From positions 6,386,001 through 6,450,000 of the forward strand of contig NC_026660.2 in assembly GCF_000004075.3 (NCBI RefSeq): DNA of 64,000 nucleotides, read 5' to 3'. The stretch is from Cucumis sativus (Eukaryota; Streptophyta; Magnoliopsida; Cucurbitales; Cucurbitaceae). Position 1 is the stretch's first letter, and each line of letters opens with the position of its first letter. The notes under the pieces were generated by a model. That model was given only the letters and a program-made list of their open reading frames with translations. It was not told the DNA's origin and did not search any database. Below, in pieces: positions 1 to 13,614 of this stretch. A program made the translations under genes and the position numbers.

Positions 1-3000
1 ATGATGAGATTAGAAAAGGAAAGCAAGCCTTTTGCAATCCACCCAACCCAACTCATATTTTAAGGGTTTTTTAGGGTTAGATTGAGAATAGTGGTTGGTT
101 GGAAATATGCTCCTACCCGACTCGTTTACCCTCAAAGAAATGAGATAACTAATCTTTTTTTATGTTCATTAAATTAGTCCGTTATTATACTATCTTTAGT
201 ATCAAAGTCTTGTAGGCTCGACACATACATATCCTCGTACGTGGATTCTCTTATACAAATCGACTCAAAATATATTTTATACCAACTTTGTAAGCTTTAT
301 ATTTCTATTAAATCTTTAACCATAGGAAAATTTAAGAACTCATCGAAAACTTGCTTAGACAATAATATGTGTGGTCAAAAATTTTAAAGGTCTCTAAAAT
401 TTAGTCCCTAATCTCAAGTGAGCTATAATGTACTCATGATTTCTGAAAATCATAAAGGTGTTGACATTGGTGTTGAATTGATGGTGTAACAAAAAAGTGA
501 TCCTAAAAGGTGAAAAATAACGGAAAAAAAGATTTAATTAAAAAATGTCTAAACATAATCGGTTTTTAATAAGAATTTGCACTCAAAATGCTTTAATTGT
601 TTATTTCACTTTGTTCCATTCTAATACAATTACAAATGTCCAAACATTTCGTAGATTCTATTAAAATAATATATTTTAATGTAAGGAAGGGAGAGATCAA
701 ACCTCAAAATTTTAAATTTATAATTCAAATTAACACAACCAACCTTATTAATATTTGATTGAAGTGAGAGTTTGATTAGTCACGTCACTTGATAAGGATG
801 AATTTGCTATTTTTAGGAAGAGTTATTTTGAAATGAAAGTTAAAGTAATAGAGGTTGAAAAGGTGATTTAATATAATTTATATTATTTTTAAATTTATAA
901 CCTTAATTCTTTCCAACTCATGAAATTTACAAAAATAAAAAGCGCGCTGCCCAATTTTTGTATTAGTGGTAACACAAGATGGGTTTGAATTTTATATATT
1001 GATAATTTGATGGTGGGTTCATTTGAGAAAGCTATACATTTGTATCTTTCTTTTTAACTTTGAAATAACGTTATAGACTAATGAGAAGTGGATGTTTCCC
1101 AATTTCATAAGTTTGAAATATTCATTCCCACTTACCGTTAATTGAGGGGAAACTATTTTTATTCATTCTTTTTTATTATTATTATTATTTTTAGATTTCT
1201 CCTCCAATAATAATTTATTCAAATATTATTTATGCCTTCTTTTCATAAAGATAAAACAAAATAAAATCTTAATATTGCAAATATGGCTATAAGGAAATTC
1301 ATTAACTGGGCCTCAAAATAGGCTTATGAGTTTTGTGTTTGCTCTTGTGGGCTACTAATGGGTCAAGGCCTTAAACTCGAAGGTCTCTAACTGGCCCATA
1401 ATTAAAGTCCATTATTGGTTGTTCTCCAACACCATTAAAATTGTACCATATAACTTCCCCAAAAAAAAATATATATATATATATTAAAAATTTTGTTTAA
1501 AATTTAGAATAACTTTTCAAGTATTTTTGAGAAACACTCTTTCTTTTAATCCGTCAAACATACTATTAATCACATAACAAACTAAAACCATATAGAAATT
1601 TTTTCAATATTATATCAAAATAACCTATGATATATTTAAGGTAGCACATATTTTGTGTAGTTTATTATTATCGGTATACTCTAACTATGATTTCACTAGA
1701 CCACTATTATAAAATATAATAGAAAGAAATAGGGTAGGGGTTGAGGTAATCACTATTACGTGTACTATAACTCAACACTCATTATAACTTTAAGGCGTTT
1801 ATTGATGTTTAAGTAGACAATTAACAAAAAAAAATGTTTTAACATTCATTAAAACTCTTGCAAGTGCTTTTTTCCCATAATGTTATGTTCTTGCTTTTGT
1901 TTAGTAGTAATATTGATTGGATATTATAAAACAGTGGTATTCTAATAGCATAAATCATACTTGTTGACTTCCTATATTCTAAATCATAAATTAAAAGGGT
2001 TGCATTTTTATATATCATATAGGTGTATAAGTTACATAGTGTAAGTGAAATAATTGGTTGAAATGGAGCATGTAAAAAGAAAGAAGGAAGTTTTATGGAG
2101 AGAAATTGTAAAAGTTGATATATAAAAATAAATGTTGGAATTGAAGAAAATGTTTTTAACATTCCAAACAATGATTTTATGACAATGATTCAAAAAGGGA
2201 AGACAAAAAGAGGTGGTATGGAATAATGCATGGCATTTAAATCCATATGTGTTATACATAGATTTCATTATTTTGTTCCAATATGAAATGTATGTATTCT
2301 CTTTTTACTTTTATTATTTCCCCCCCATCCAAGTTGACTTCACAATTATTGGTTCTAAAGAAACATCTTATGTCAAGAAGAGTTCCCAATATATATATAT
2401 ATTTTAATTAATTTATAGTTTATATAAATAATTGTATAGTAGTTTTAAAAGGAAAATATTTGAGTTGGAAAGAGGTTTATGAGTAGTGGCGATGAAATGT
2501 CCCCTCAATTAGCAACAAGGTTTGATGTGTTCATTCAAATTGATGACGTGTGCGCTATTTAATGGTTCGTTGAGGTTGCCACGTCACTCTTCCCTTTTTT
2601 TATATTATGATTTCTACCAAATCCGTAGTTGGAAGTTATGTGTTTTTCTCTTTTATTTATTTATTTTACTACACAATAAGTCACAGCAACCAAACAACAT
2701 CATTGTAGTATTTCTCATTTCCTTTATCACCCTCCTACTTATTCTTATTTATTTCTTTCTTCTTTCCTTTTTTTCTCTCTCTCTATATATATATTATAAG
2801 TTTGTGTTTAAAAGTTTGCAATTAAAAAACTATATAGATGAGATACAATAAACTAAATTTGAAACTCAAATTTCAGTCAATCAAATTTGGGCAATTGTTT
2901 TTTACTTTTCATTATTACTATGTGTCATGTCAAATCATTCCTATATTACATCAAAATTAGTGTGTATTATATATATATATATATACACGGTAATTATTCC

Positions 3001-3269
3001 AAAGAATTGAAATTTGATTACACGTCCTAAAATATTTGGGTTATTTCATTATATTTAAAAACAATTTTTAAAAATAATTTTAAATATTGAAATAATTGAA
3101 ATTATTAATAAATATAGTAAAATTTTACATTTTTATTATACCAGTAAAAGATTTATGTTGGACATCTACGAGTATTTATTTAAATATTTATAAAACAAAA
3201 GATTTACTAGATGAATATTTTTAAAAATAGCAACATAAATTAAAATGTTAACGAGCTCTAACAAAATTT

Positions 3270-3590
3270 TAGATTGTATCTGTGATAGTTATCACTGTAC
3301 CATATCAATAACTATCAGTAATAGAACTTGTTAAATGTTGTCAATATTTTGTAAAATCTAATGTTCTTAAAAACTTCCCTTTACTATATTTATAAATGAT
3401 TTGGCTAATTTTATCATGTTTACAAATTATTATAATTGTACTTATGGATTAAACTAAAGAAGAATTTTATAAAATATTTACGACAAATGACAAAAATTTA
3501 AATTCTATAATTGATAGTCATTGATACGCTATATTGATAGAAGTCTGTCAATTAACTATTATTAATAGAATTCAAAATTTTGATATTTTA
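3270..3590. repeat. Degraded dispersed repeat with GATAG/CTATC-type motifs
   Basis: Two stretches (about 3285-3335 and 3510-3580) repeat short 'gatag', 'ctatca' and 'aatagaa' motifs in both orientations. They are separated by AT-rich text of the 'ctatatttataaatgatttggct' kind. I associate this style with common dispersed repeats of cucurbit genomes, which is recall, not a search. No terminal repeats or target-site duplication could be fixed. Confidence 0.3.
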
Positions 3591-3852
3591 ATTTATTTTT
3601 CTATTTTAAAATTTTCATAAATTAAAAATAAAGATGGTGAATATTGTATTTTATAAAGAAACATATTTGAAAATTTGGTATATATATATATATATATATT
3701 GGGAAGGGGTAGAAGTTGGAATTAAGGGAAAATATTATGTTGATGGGTTTCCTTTCCTGATGTTGCGCCGGTATTCGGCGCCTCCGTACGCAGCAGCCGC
3801 CGTCCCAGTTCTGATTTTGCAGGCCACGCCTTCCCATCCCTTTCCTCTTCTT

Positions 3853-3883
3853 CTTCCTCTTCCTCTTCCTCTTCCTCTTCATC
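3853..3883 (+). repeat. CTCTTC hexanucleotide microsatellite
   Basis: Four to five tandem copies of CTCTTC follow a short GC-rich pocket (about 3765-3840). The same arrangement of GC-rich pocket then CTCTTC repeat occurs again near 53.3-53.4 kb. Confidence 0.8.
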
Positions 3884-5104
3884 TCTTTTTCTTTTTCAAT
3901 TATACAACTAACACCACCTTATTTTTTTTCCCTTCACCTTCTCTCTCTACAATTAACTAATCAAATGTTACACCATAACTCATCTACTGCCTTTTGCCTT
4001 CCTAACTTAATAACACATGCTACTGTATTAACTTAGCTTAGCTCAATGTAATCCACATTCTGATACATTGTTGGATCATCCTTTTTTGTAAGTGCTGTGC
4101 TAAAAAAAATGATCGTACAGTTTTTATATTTGATTTTTCAAAAACTGTTCAATCAAATTTTCAACCTTCTGCTTCATGTTAGTATGTTACTGATAAATTC
4201 AATTTGTTTATTTGCTACCATTTACCATCTAAACTAACATAAAAATATATAGTAAAAGGTGAGAGATTGAACTTAAAAGAAAACATGAATATATGTATAT
4301 ATACATTTACTATATATTTTTATTTTTAATCTCTTTGGATTTCTTGTTTTTTTATTTATTTCTTTTCTCTCTTGAAAATGAAACAAAGTTCATTAAATTT
4401 CTTTGGAGATATTCATGAGCAAAGGTACAATTATGACATATGAGAATCACTTCAAAGGGGACACAATTTAATTGGAGTTGCTATTACACACAACTACTCT
4501 GAATAGTATGAATTGGGAATGTTTAATTTCTACACATTTAATAAAAAGATATCATATATTATTACCTTTCCTTTTCTTAATTCTATTGTTTTTTTTTTTT
4601 TAATTTCCATTATTTGTCATCATATGTAATAACATCTAATTTATATATTTTTCTAAATCTCTAATATTAATATAATAACGTGTGAGTATGACCATTTTTA
4701 ACCATTGTGTTTTATCCTTTCATCAAACAAGTCTCCTTGTTAATTTATCCAACATAAAAGTGAGAATACATTAAACTAAATTTCTTTAACAAAACTCTCA
4801 CATATAGTATAACCACAACATGACATAAACATACTTTTTCGCATTTTTCTAAAATCATTCAATATGTGGCCAACCCATAATTATTTAGCAATTATATTGT
4901 CCTAATCCTTAGATATATGGCCAAGAAAAAAGAAAAGTTTGAAACTTTTTCGTATACATTTAATCACATAGCTACATTGGTTGGACTCCCTAGCTCAAAT
5001 AACTTCTTAAAACAACTAGTAGGTATGTACCCTAAAAACGATTAAATAAAATATATAGAGATAATAGACGGTTAAAAGAAGCTTGTTACTTAAGTTTAAC
5101 GATA

Positions 5105-5170
5105 AATAAAGTAAAAATTAGATTCAAACCTTTTGACTAATTGATGTTGTCTAACAGTTGAGTTATATAA
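5105..5170 (-). repeat. Possible tRNA-derived SINE remnant
   Basis: On the minus strand a box A-like motif (TAACTCAACTGT, plus positions 5154-5165) precedes a box B-like motif (GGTTTGAATCT, about 5120-5130) by roughly tRNA-like spacing. This is how plant SINE heads look. It is not a tRNA gene: no acceptor or anticodon stems could be built around the boxes, and box B departs from GGTTCGAATCC. Confidence 0.3.
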
Positions 5171-5402
5171 ACTGCTTAGTTAGGTTGGTTAGTAATATTA
5201 AAAAAAGATATGTATATAGATAGATATGGATAATAAGCAAGGTTTATATATAAAAACAAAATTGGGTTGTGTGAATGGAAAAAGAGGAAATGTTAGAAGA
5301 AATGGAGACATGAAAAGAGGGAACAAAAGCAGAGAGAGAGAAGAAGCAAAGTAATGTATGAAAGGCCAAAGTCTGCAAACTGTGAAAGTGATTTCTTTTT
5401 AC

Positions 5403-5405
<3 letters not shown>

Positions 5406-5435
<30 letters not shown>
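5406..5435. repeat. TA dinucleotide microsatellite
   Basis: About fifteen uninterrupted AT/TA units. Similar shorter tracts occur elsewhere, for example near 3680 and 53239. Confidence 0.85.
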
Positions 5436-5439
<4 letters not shown>

Positions 5440-6802
5440 CTTGTTTGTTTGTTTTTGAAACTTTTTATGCACTTTATTTTCTGTTTCTGAGCTGATCAGT
5501 TTCATGTGTGTGTGCTTTGCAATGAAAAGTTAGGTTTGTTTCAGCAGATCCACGAGAGGTCAAAGCGATAAACCCCATAAAAAAAATCCTCACCTTTTCT
5601 CCTCTCCCTTTCACCATCTACCTTTTCTTTTTCATCTCTTTAGGGTTTGTTTGTTAAACCACAATTAACTCAAAATGTAAAGTAATAGTAGTATATATAT
5701 TCATATAACTTAGTTTTTGAGCCTAAAAATAACTTCAGGTAACTATATATACGTAATCTTGACTAAAAAGAATTCAATTATATTGAGAATTTGAAACAGT
5801 TAAGTACCAACCAAAGAAGAGCTAAATAAGATAAAGAGTCATGAGTTTGTTTTTGTTGGAAGTTAATAATAAGATTAAGAAAGGGGTTGTGTGGTGTGGA
5901 TTGAGAATGGTAATAAGAAGAGAGAGAGAGAGGTAAAAAGAAAAGCAAAACATGCGCGTAAGGGTCACGTCAGACATTTCCTTTCTTCTTCCCTTCTTCT
6001 TCTTCCTATCAGAAGAGAAAAAAACAACAACCCGACAACAACCACAGTACATCACAGCCGTATCTATTTATACAATTTGTTTTTTTTTTTAAAAAAAAGA
6101 AAAGATAATTTTTTTACTTTCTCTTTGCTTTTATTAATTTTTGGTTTCTATGTATTTATTTATTTAAATCCCAGCAGCCGCCTCCCATTCAGAATTCTGA
6201 CAAACCCTATTTTTCTTTTCTTTCTAATGTAAATCTATCTAATAATATTGTAATTCATTTTCTCTTGACACAGTAGACAGGAAAGAAAAGAAAGAAAAAA
6301 GACATAAGAAAACATAATAATCCCACGCCTCTCGACAACAACAGACAAATTCTCCTTTTTATTACTTCTCTTGCCTCCTCCATTTTTAATTTACTACTCC
6401 ACTTCACTTAACCACGTTTCTCTTTTTTCATTCTTTTTTATCTATTATATAATAATCTAACATGCTCTCTACTTTCTATAGTTTTGTATTCCACCTCTTC
6501 TAATCTTTATTTTCTATCTAATTAATTAATATCTAACTAGACATACCTTAGTCTTTGATCATCACCTTATATTAGATATCATTACTATAACTTCAACATC
6601 ATATCAAACTCACTATTTGATTTAATATTTTGAGTATTCTTTTCTAAAGTATATACTTAAAAGAAGATGTAAAAAGATTATTACAATGCAAAATATATTG
6701 GAAAATCATGTCATGGCTACACAAAATACATAAAAGATAAAGACAAAGGTAAAAATTTATTATTTGGGGCGCCACCAACATAACTACTTCCCCTCTCTCC
6801 CC

Positions 6803-6810
6803 TATATAAA
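6803..6810 (+). promoter_or_regulatory. TATA box of the glutaredoxin gene
   Basis: TATATAAA sits about 100 bp before the start codon, within the sequence CCCCTATATAAACCCCC and after a pyrimidine-rich patch (CCCCTCTCTCCCC). This is the typical position and context for a plant core promoter, and it predicts transcription starting near 6835-6840. Confidence 0.75.
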
Positions 6811-6911
6811 CCCCCACATCCCTCACAATTATACAATCACCCAAAACAAAAATCCCTCAAACACAAACTATTCATTTCCCACTTCTTTTCAATCACTCAT
6901 CACGAAGAAAA

Positions 6912-7298
6912 ATGATGCATTATCAAGCAGAGCGTTCATGGGAGTACTACATGCCGGTGACGGCATCAGCATCAAGAGACCCCGTGGACCGAGTAATCCG
7001 GCTAGCGGCGGAGAGTGCAGTGGTGATATTCAGTGTGAGCAGCTGCTGCATGTGCCACGCTCTCAAGAGGTTGCTTTGTGGAATGGGAGTAAGCCCGACG
7101 GTGTACGAGCTGGACCATGACCCCAGAGGCAAAGACATTGAAAGAGCTTTGATGAGGCTGGTTGGAGCCACCTCGCCACCAGTCCCCGTCGTCTTCATCG
7201 GCGGGAAGCTCGTAGGGTCCATGGATAGAGTTATGGCTTCTCATATTAATGGAACTTTGGTTCCTCTTCTCAAGGAAGCTGGGGCCTTGTGGCTCTAG
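6912..7298 (+). CDS. CC-type (class III, ROXY-like) glutaredoxin
   Basis: Single-exon gene of 128 residues. The protein is a plant-specific CC-type glutaredoxin. Such proteins bind TGA-type bZIP factors in the nucleus and act in petal, anther, defence or nitrate responses. Visible features: a short N-terminal extension, then the thioredoxin-fold strand AVVIFSVSS leading into the active site C45-C46-M47-C48; the glutathione-contact loop [14 protein letters not shown] (about residues 88-101); a conserved [18 protein letters not shown] helix; and the terminal ALWL (125-128), the motif that ROXY proteins use to contact TGA factors. Length is in the usual 100-140 residue range. The ATG at 6912 is chosen because it is in frame and lies just downstream of the TATA box. 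A second ATG follows immediately at 6915. ROXY1/ROXY2 are the nearest named relatives I recall, but the exact orthologue cannot be fixed here. Confidence 0.93.
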   Translation: MMHYQAERSWEYYMPVTASASRDPVDRVIRLAAESAVVIFSVSSCCMCHALKRLLCGMGVSPTVYELDHDPRGKDIERALMRLVGATSPPVPVVFIGGKLVGSMDRVMASHINGTLVPLLKEAGALWL

Positions 7299-7299
7299 A

Positions 7300-10200
7300 T
7301 CTTGATCATCATCATGATCTTTATTTTTTTTCAATATATAATTTTTTTTGTCCTTTTAAATTTTCTATTTCTCCTAACAAAGTTCAAGTTGTTTTTTTTC
7401 TTCAATTGGGGTTTAATTTTATGTATCAGATAGATTGATTTTCATATGTCTTATTTCTGTATAGAGATATGGAAATTTAGGCTTCATTATAAATGCTTTA
7501 ATTATCAACTCTTCTTCTTAATTAATTCTCTACTCCTAATTTTTCTAATTGATACAAAATTATACTAATGAACCCATTTAAAAGATCTGTTCTTGTTTTA
7601 TTTTGCTGTACTAAAAAGTATATTTAGAAAGAGAGAGATGGAACAAATGCCTTTTTTTCAAAAAAAAAAAAAAAAATTATCTCTTCAATATCACTTCTTA
7701 AATTGTTCTTAGCAGAATTCATTGAACTTTTCATTTAGTTTTTGTTTTAGAAATGTTCTTATTAGCTAAATTAAAGAGTATGATATTGGTATGATAAGAG
7801 ATATCTAAGGATCCAAAATATGAAATTTATGGATAACATTTTAGGATAATGAGTATAATGAACTTTGACTATGATTGTATTGTTTTAAAATATCACTTTC
7901 ATCTCAAAAGTTGATCTCTATTTTTCTTTTTGGGAAATTTCAAGAATTGCCTCTAAACTTTCCCCCATACTTCGTTCTACATAATAATACATATGATAGA
8001 AGTATTACTAAAAGTGGTAATAGAAGAAACTTTAGTAATTAGAGACTACATCTATAATCCATTTTTAAAGTTAATGGTGTGTATATAATATCTAACTTAA
8101 AAGAAAAATAAAACTAAAATATGTGAAACAAGTAGGATTAATTGTGAAAATAAAAATAAAAATGAATAAAGTTTGAGAAACTAAGATTACCTTTAAACCG
8201 ACCATTTACCTTCATTAATTAATAAACTATTTCAAGGTGTAAAATTAGTCCTATTAAGCAATAACATTTACATTAAATTGTCACCTTTTTAGTCCAACAA
8301 ATTACCAATTAAAGAAATGAAGATCAAACTTTCAACCTTTAATAAGAAAAGTTAGGTTAATTATCATTAAATTTAGCTCATTTTAGAAACTAAATAGTTA
8401 ATCAACAACATTGTTCTAACTACTTTTTCATGCTATATATATTATTATTAATTTCAGAAAATAAAATAAAATGATAAACACACATATATATATATATACA
8501 CATATAGTATATATATGATATACACATATTATATGTTTCATTTGTGTCCATTGCAAACAAGATAAAAGCATGGAGAGGCAAAATAATGTTGTTCCTTCAA
8601 TTATTTTTTCTTCTGTCCCTTTTTATTTTTATACTCTTTGTGCTCTCTCTCTCTCTCTCTACACTGAGGAGTTGTAATTTGTCTACAAAAGCATAATTTA
8701 TAGATCTAATAATTAAGTATGATTAACTCATGTTGTTTTCTATTATTTTCTTCTTCTTTTCAATGTATATAGTCAACTATACATGGTCCGATCTTTGCAA
8801 AGAATTTTCCACATTCATATTTAGGGAATTATTATTGAACATATGTTGCATAGGTAAATTTGAGTTCAACTAGGTTTGTCATCTCAATAAATTGTATATT
8901 TGGAAGTAATTTTGAAATGGTAAAATCACTTGTACAATTGATTTTGAGTGATTTGAATAAGATGTGTTCCAAGGAAATTTTGAACAATAAAAAAGAAGAT
9001 TTTAACTTACTCAAAATCACTCCCAAACCATGAACTAATAATGAATGTCTTGATCATATCCATAGTCTTCCAATTTGGAACATTTTGTGAGAATCATTGC
9101 TCTCTATCTTCTCCTTTCTCCATATTTTCCCTCTAATTTTCACAGCTTGCGGAGAAGTACAAAGTCAAAACCTTAGGTTTATTTTGTTGGATTCACATCT
9201 ACATCTCTTAAAAATTTGTCACATGCAGTGTATTAAATTACACACACATTCACATAAGTTTACTTTTCTTATTCTTCTATTTTACATATTGGTAAACTTA
9301 GGTGGTAAACTCAATAAAAGTGTCAAAGTAAACCTAGGTTTGTAGTAGAAAAATAGTTTTAAAAAATTAACATGAGTACAATCACTTCAAATATAAACAA
9401 AACCAATGTTGTTCTATAAGTTTCTTCCTAGTTAAATTATAAAAAGTATTTGTTGCAAAAATTACCACGTTATATCCTTGAACTTTCTATAAACATCTCA
9501 AAAATTATATCTTTGAGTAGATATTCTATAGGATTTCAAAAAAAAAAAAATTGAGATATAAAATAGTGTATAGTAGGTGATATGAAACAGAAATTTGAAT
9601 CACCGTATTGTTATATGTTATCGTCACACACAATTTCAAATCCTAATTTCTACTTGAAATTCTAATTTATATTTCATGGATAGTTTTAAGGTGTGTTTGG
9701 ATTGATTTTTGTATAAAAATTTAATAACAAAATTTCACTAAAATATGAACATTTTGATTTGAATTAATAACATCAAACTTAATTCTAACATGAAATATCT
9801 TACACCAAAACAAAAGAAAGATCTAAAAGGTTAATATGTAGTGCGATAAATAACATCCCAAGAAATTTCAGCTATAAAACAACGATATTACAGCCTAACC
9901 AAATGCAATCTTTGTTTTGCAGTTTGTAACTTGTACTGAAAAAAAAATGTACTAGGTTTTATATATGATTATGTTGAGAACTCATGCAATGTACTATCAT
10001 CCCAAATATGAGCTAATATCAAGAATTTTGAACTCAGACATTCGGTTGACACATAGTTTCAACATACAATTTGTCCAGAACAATCCGTAGATCATACAAA
10101 AGTTCAGAAAATTGGAAAATAACTATTGTTAGTAGTTTTAAGCTTAAATTAAACAAAATGATTAATGAAAATTTTGGTTCTTGAAGAGCAGTAGACTTTA

Positions 10201-13200
10201 AATTGAATAGATAAAATTCACAATTCAACCGGATATTATATAAAATTAAAATTTTAAATTGACATACACTATAGTATGAAAGGTAAACCTGGAAGAACAA
10301 AGTCACCACAAGCACAAGCACAAGCACAAACATAATAAATTGATTCTCAATATCTATCTAGTGATATTTAAATGCTTCTATTTCAAGGGTTTCATGAAGG
10401 AAGCCATTCTGAACCGCAGCACTCTAAGCCTCTGTGGAGAGAACAAACTGGTGTTGCAATCTTAGTTTTAATATCTCTTTGGAAAATTGACTGATAGAAA
10501 AGCTATGATTGAGATTTGATGTTTTACGTTTCTTTCACTTCTTTTGTGTTTTAATAAAAAGCTTAGTATTCGGATGAACTTCTCTTTTTCATTCTCCATT
10601 TTCTTCTAACATACAAATTATAGATAGATATTTATCAAGACTTCCATCAGATATTCATCATTTATGTAAGCAACATCCAAATTATACATATAAATAGACC
10701 AGCCCCATTTAACAACTTCCCTTGTCTGACCAGAAAAATGTTAAATTACACAAAAAAAAAAAAAAAAAAAAATCAACTTTCAAATTTGTGTATATCAATA
10801 ATATTCTAAATTTTGAAAAGTTTCAAATATGCTCTTCATCTTAAAAAAAAGAAACAAAAATTAAAAAGCTTAGTTTTAGATGGAAACGATTAAACTTTTG
10901 TTTTAAAAAAACACAAAACAGTTTAGAAGTTTCATACTTCAAAAACAGTTAAAAAAAATATTCTCATTCATACAAAATTTATACCAATTTTAAGTTAAAA
11001 CCATAGATTTATATTTATTTGATGAACACAACCAATGTTAGTGATTATTGTTTTAATTAACCTAAAATTTATTGTCAAATAGAAAAACGTATTTGACTAT
11101 TAAGAGTAGTATAGTGATAGTTTGATAGATCTATACATGTGAGATTTTTTTATTTAATAAATAATTGTTTTGGTATGTTTTAAGGACGTTGGAGAAATTG
11201 TAGACACCTTATGGATAACTTATTTTCTCATATACGAACAATCAATTAAAATGTGCTTACAAAAAAAACTCATAATTGCTAAAAATAAAATCCACCTTCT
11301 TACCCACAAACTTAACATGTTAACAAAAAATAAATTAAAAAACATTAATTTAAATAATCACTTAATTTGAATCAATCTTCAATCAAAGATAATTTATTAT
11401 TTTAAAATTTTATAAGATTTTGTAAAATTCCACGTTTTAACCCAATTTAAAATAAGATATATAGATGGATTATAGCCTTAATTTGAGACGTATACATGAA
11501 ACGTATACAAGTTTGTTGGTAATATTGAAACTTTTGAAAGTATATAGGGAGGAAAGTTTAAAGGTATTTATATAATATTTTAGCATTTTTTTTCAAACAC
11601 TGCTAGAATAGAAAGTTGAAGGAAAGGAGGGGAAAAAGTCAGATTGCATTAACATTAGAGAAAGAATGAAAAAGTTTGAATTACACTGAAACAAAGAGAA
11701 CTAAGAGAAAGGGAGGCTGATCAAATTAACTGAATAATAGAATGGGCAGTTAATTAGTTGAAAAAACGATAAAGCAATAAAATCAGTGAATATCAACGGT
11801 TCATAAATAGGAAATCACTTTGTATATATAATTATGAAGCATTAAGTGTTGGCTCCATCCATATGGCCTAAAGGGTCATCTGAAAGAACCATTTTTGTAG
11901 AATGTTGGCTGACGGATGGAACAGTTGAATTCATTTATCCTGTTTTTGTACATTAACATATTCTATTATAAATTTTGAGCCTTCAGCTACATCATTAAAA
12001 AAATCATATTGCATTTAATATAAAATCAACTCACCCCATTGTTAAACTCAAATTTGGTACAGATAGCCTAAAATATAAGTGTTGCATAATATATTTGTTA
12101 CAGCTATTGAAAGCATATTTGACATTAAAAAGAACACACAATTGAGCTAAAAAGAACACACAATTGAGACTAAAAAGAACTAAAGTTTTAAAGGTAGTCT
12201 TTGAGGATTTAGGATAGAACTCTTAGAAAAACAATTTTTAAAAAGTGATCATTCCCATGGGTTTCTTTTTCCAAATTATCTTCAACTTTTAGTACACAAA
12301 GTGCAGCAAGAGAAAAAAAAGAAAAAGAAAGACAAATGATAAACATTCACAAGGCAGAAGAAGCAGAAGAAGAAGAAAATTCATACTTCCAGCAAAAGAA
12401 TATTCATGTGAACTATAATAAATGTGAAAGTTTCTATACAATTTTATCGATAAAAAAGGCTAATAGACTAAGTAAAAAGCTGATGACTATAACTTAATTG
12501 ATATAAAGTATGAAATCTCAACCTAACAGACCAAAAAATTGAATATCTAGTCTACAAATGGTTGAACTCAAACATAAATTTTAGAAAGGCATGAAACTAA
12601 AGGGTTTTCATCCAGATCTTCAAAAAGTTGATCGATGTTTCGAATGTCATGATCAGAAATATGATATTGGGCCTTTGTAAAAGTTGACGCTATATATCGT
12701 TATTTTAGCAGCTCATCTGACCCTTTTTTCTGCTGCCTTTTCAATTATAAGTTTTGTTAAGTTAATACATCTTTTTGTTTTTTGTTTATTCGTTGCTGTG
12801 TTTGTTGTGTTCCCAACATCATAAGAAACAAGCAAAACAGTTGAGTACAGGGGAAGCATGCAAAAGAGACAATACATGCTTAACCAAAGCTTTATTTGCA
12901 ACGGCGAGCACCGAGCTTATAATTCAGCCAATCCTTTTATATTGTTTTAGATGCTTTAAGATTAAGATCTTTTTAGCTTCTTATACAAGTATTTAGAATA
13001 ATCAAATGAAATGAAAACAGACAAATAAGAGGGATATATATAAAGTCTAGACGCCGTGGCACCCATGCAACAACTAGACAGTCTAGAAGGGCAGAGGATT
13101 TAGGCTAAAAATGAATCCTTTTCCCAATCAACCGGAGCTTAAATTCAGGGCAGTTCCTAAATGAATCCTATGAAATTGCCTAACAAGGGCTTCATTTGGT

Positions 13201-13400
13201 ATCATAGAAATTTTTTCTTCTTTTCTCGTGGCATTTTTCTGGGTCCTAAATATAATGAAGTTCCACTTATTGGGTAGTCAGTAGAAATATGAAAAGTTTC
13301 TTCCTTGCATCTTTCCAGATCTAGGAAATCAAATAGCCTTTTAATCATCCCATTTATCTCTGAATCCGCCTTAAAAGACTAACCACAAAACCCCTTTCAT
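7300..13400. other. Intergenic region, no supported gene
   Basis: About 6 kb of AT-rich sequence without a credible coding region. It contains poly(A/T) tracts, TA-rich stretches near 8480-8530, a short (ACAAGC)n run near 10308-10331 and a 22-bp tandem repeat at 12126-12187. The last few hundred bases are likely promoter of the proline-rich protein gene. Confidence 0.55.
12126..12187 (+). repeat. 22-bp tandem repeat, about 2.5 copies
   Basis: Two nearly identical 22-bp units (TAAAAAGAACACACAATTGAG plus C or A) are followed by a partial third copy. No coding or RNA role is apparent. Confidence 0.8.
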
Positions 13401-13614
13401 TTTACACTTGCCCCCACATTCATCCAAAAAGGTACTTCACATGTCTTTGTTTGTAGTGAATAGAATAATCATTTTTTCTTTTCTGATTACAGTTGGTCTA
13501 ACACCAAGAACTCACGGGCACATTATATGCAAACAGTATATAGCAAACAATCACTTGAAAATTTTAAGATCTTACCCATTGATGCTTCTCGCAAAACCTC
13601 CTCCACTTCATTGA

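Larger units (their letters stand above)
1..6640. other. AT-rich intergenic region, no supported gene
   Basis: I see no credible gene here. Open frames are short, AT-driven and lack family similarity. The stretch holds poly(TA) tracts (near 2970-2990, 3680-3700 and 5406-5435), CT/GA-rich runs, a GC-rich pocket at about 3765-3840 followed by a CTCTTC run, and degraded repeat DNA. Copies of the TGGGCC/GGCCCA motif (site II-like) occur around 1306 and 1393, but no gene lies near enough to assign them to. The last kilobase before 6640 is probably distal promoter of the glutaredoxin gene. Confidence 0.6.

Noticed and set aside
3622..3960. Overlapping 86- and 108-residue frames on both strands
   Set aside because: They are made by TA and CTCTTC microsatellites (YIYIYIY, KRKRKRK, LPLPLPL). 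No recognised family.
5105..5170. A tRNA gene on the minus strand
   Set aside because: Box A- and B-like words are present, but acceptor, D and anticodon stems cannot be formed.
5822..6232. Two overlapping frames of 77 and 113 residues
   Set aside because: They are open by chance in purine/pyrimidine-rich DNA; low complexity and no family features.
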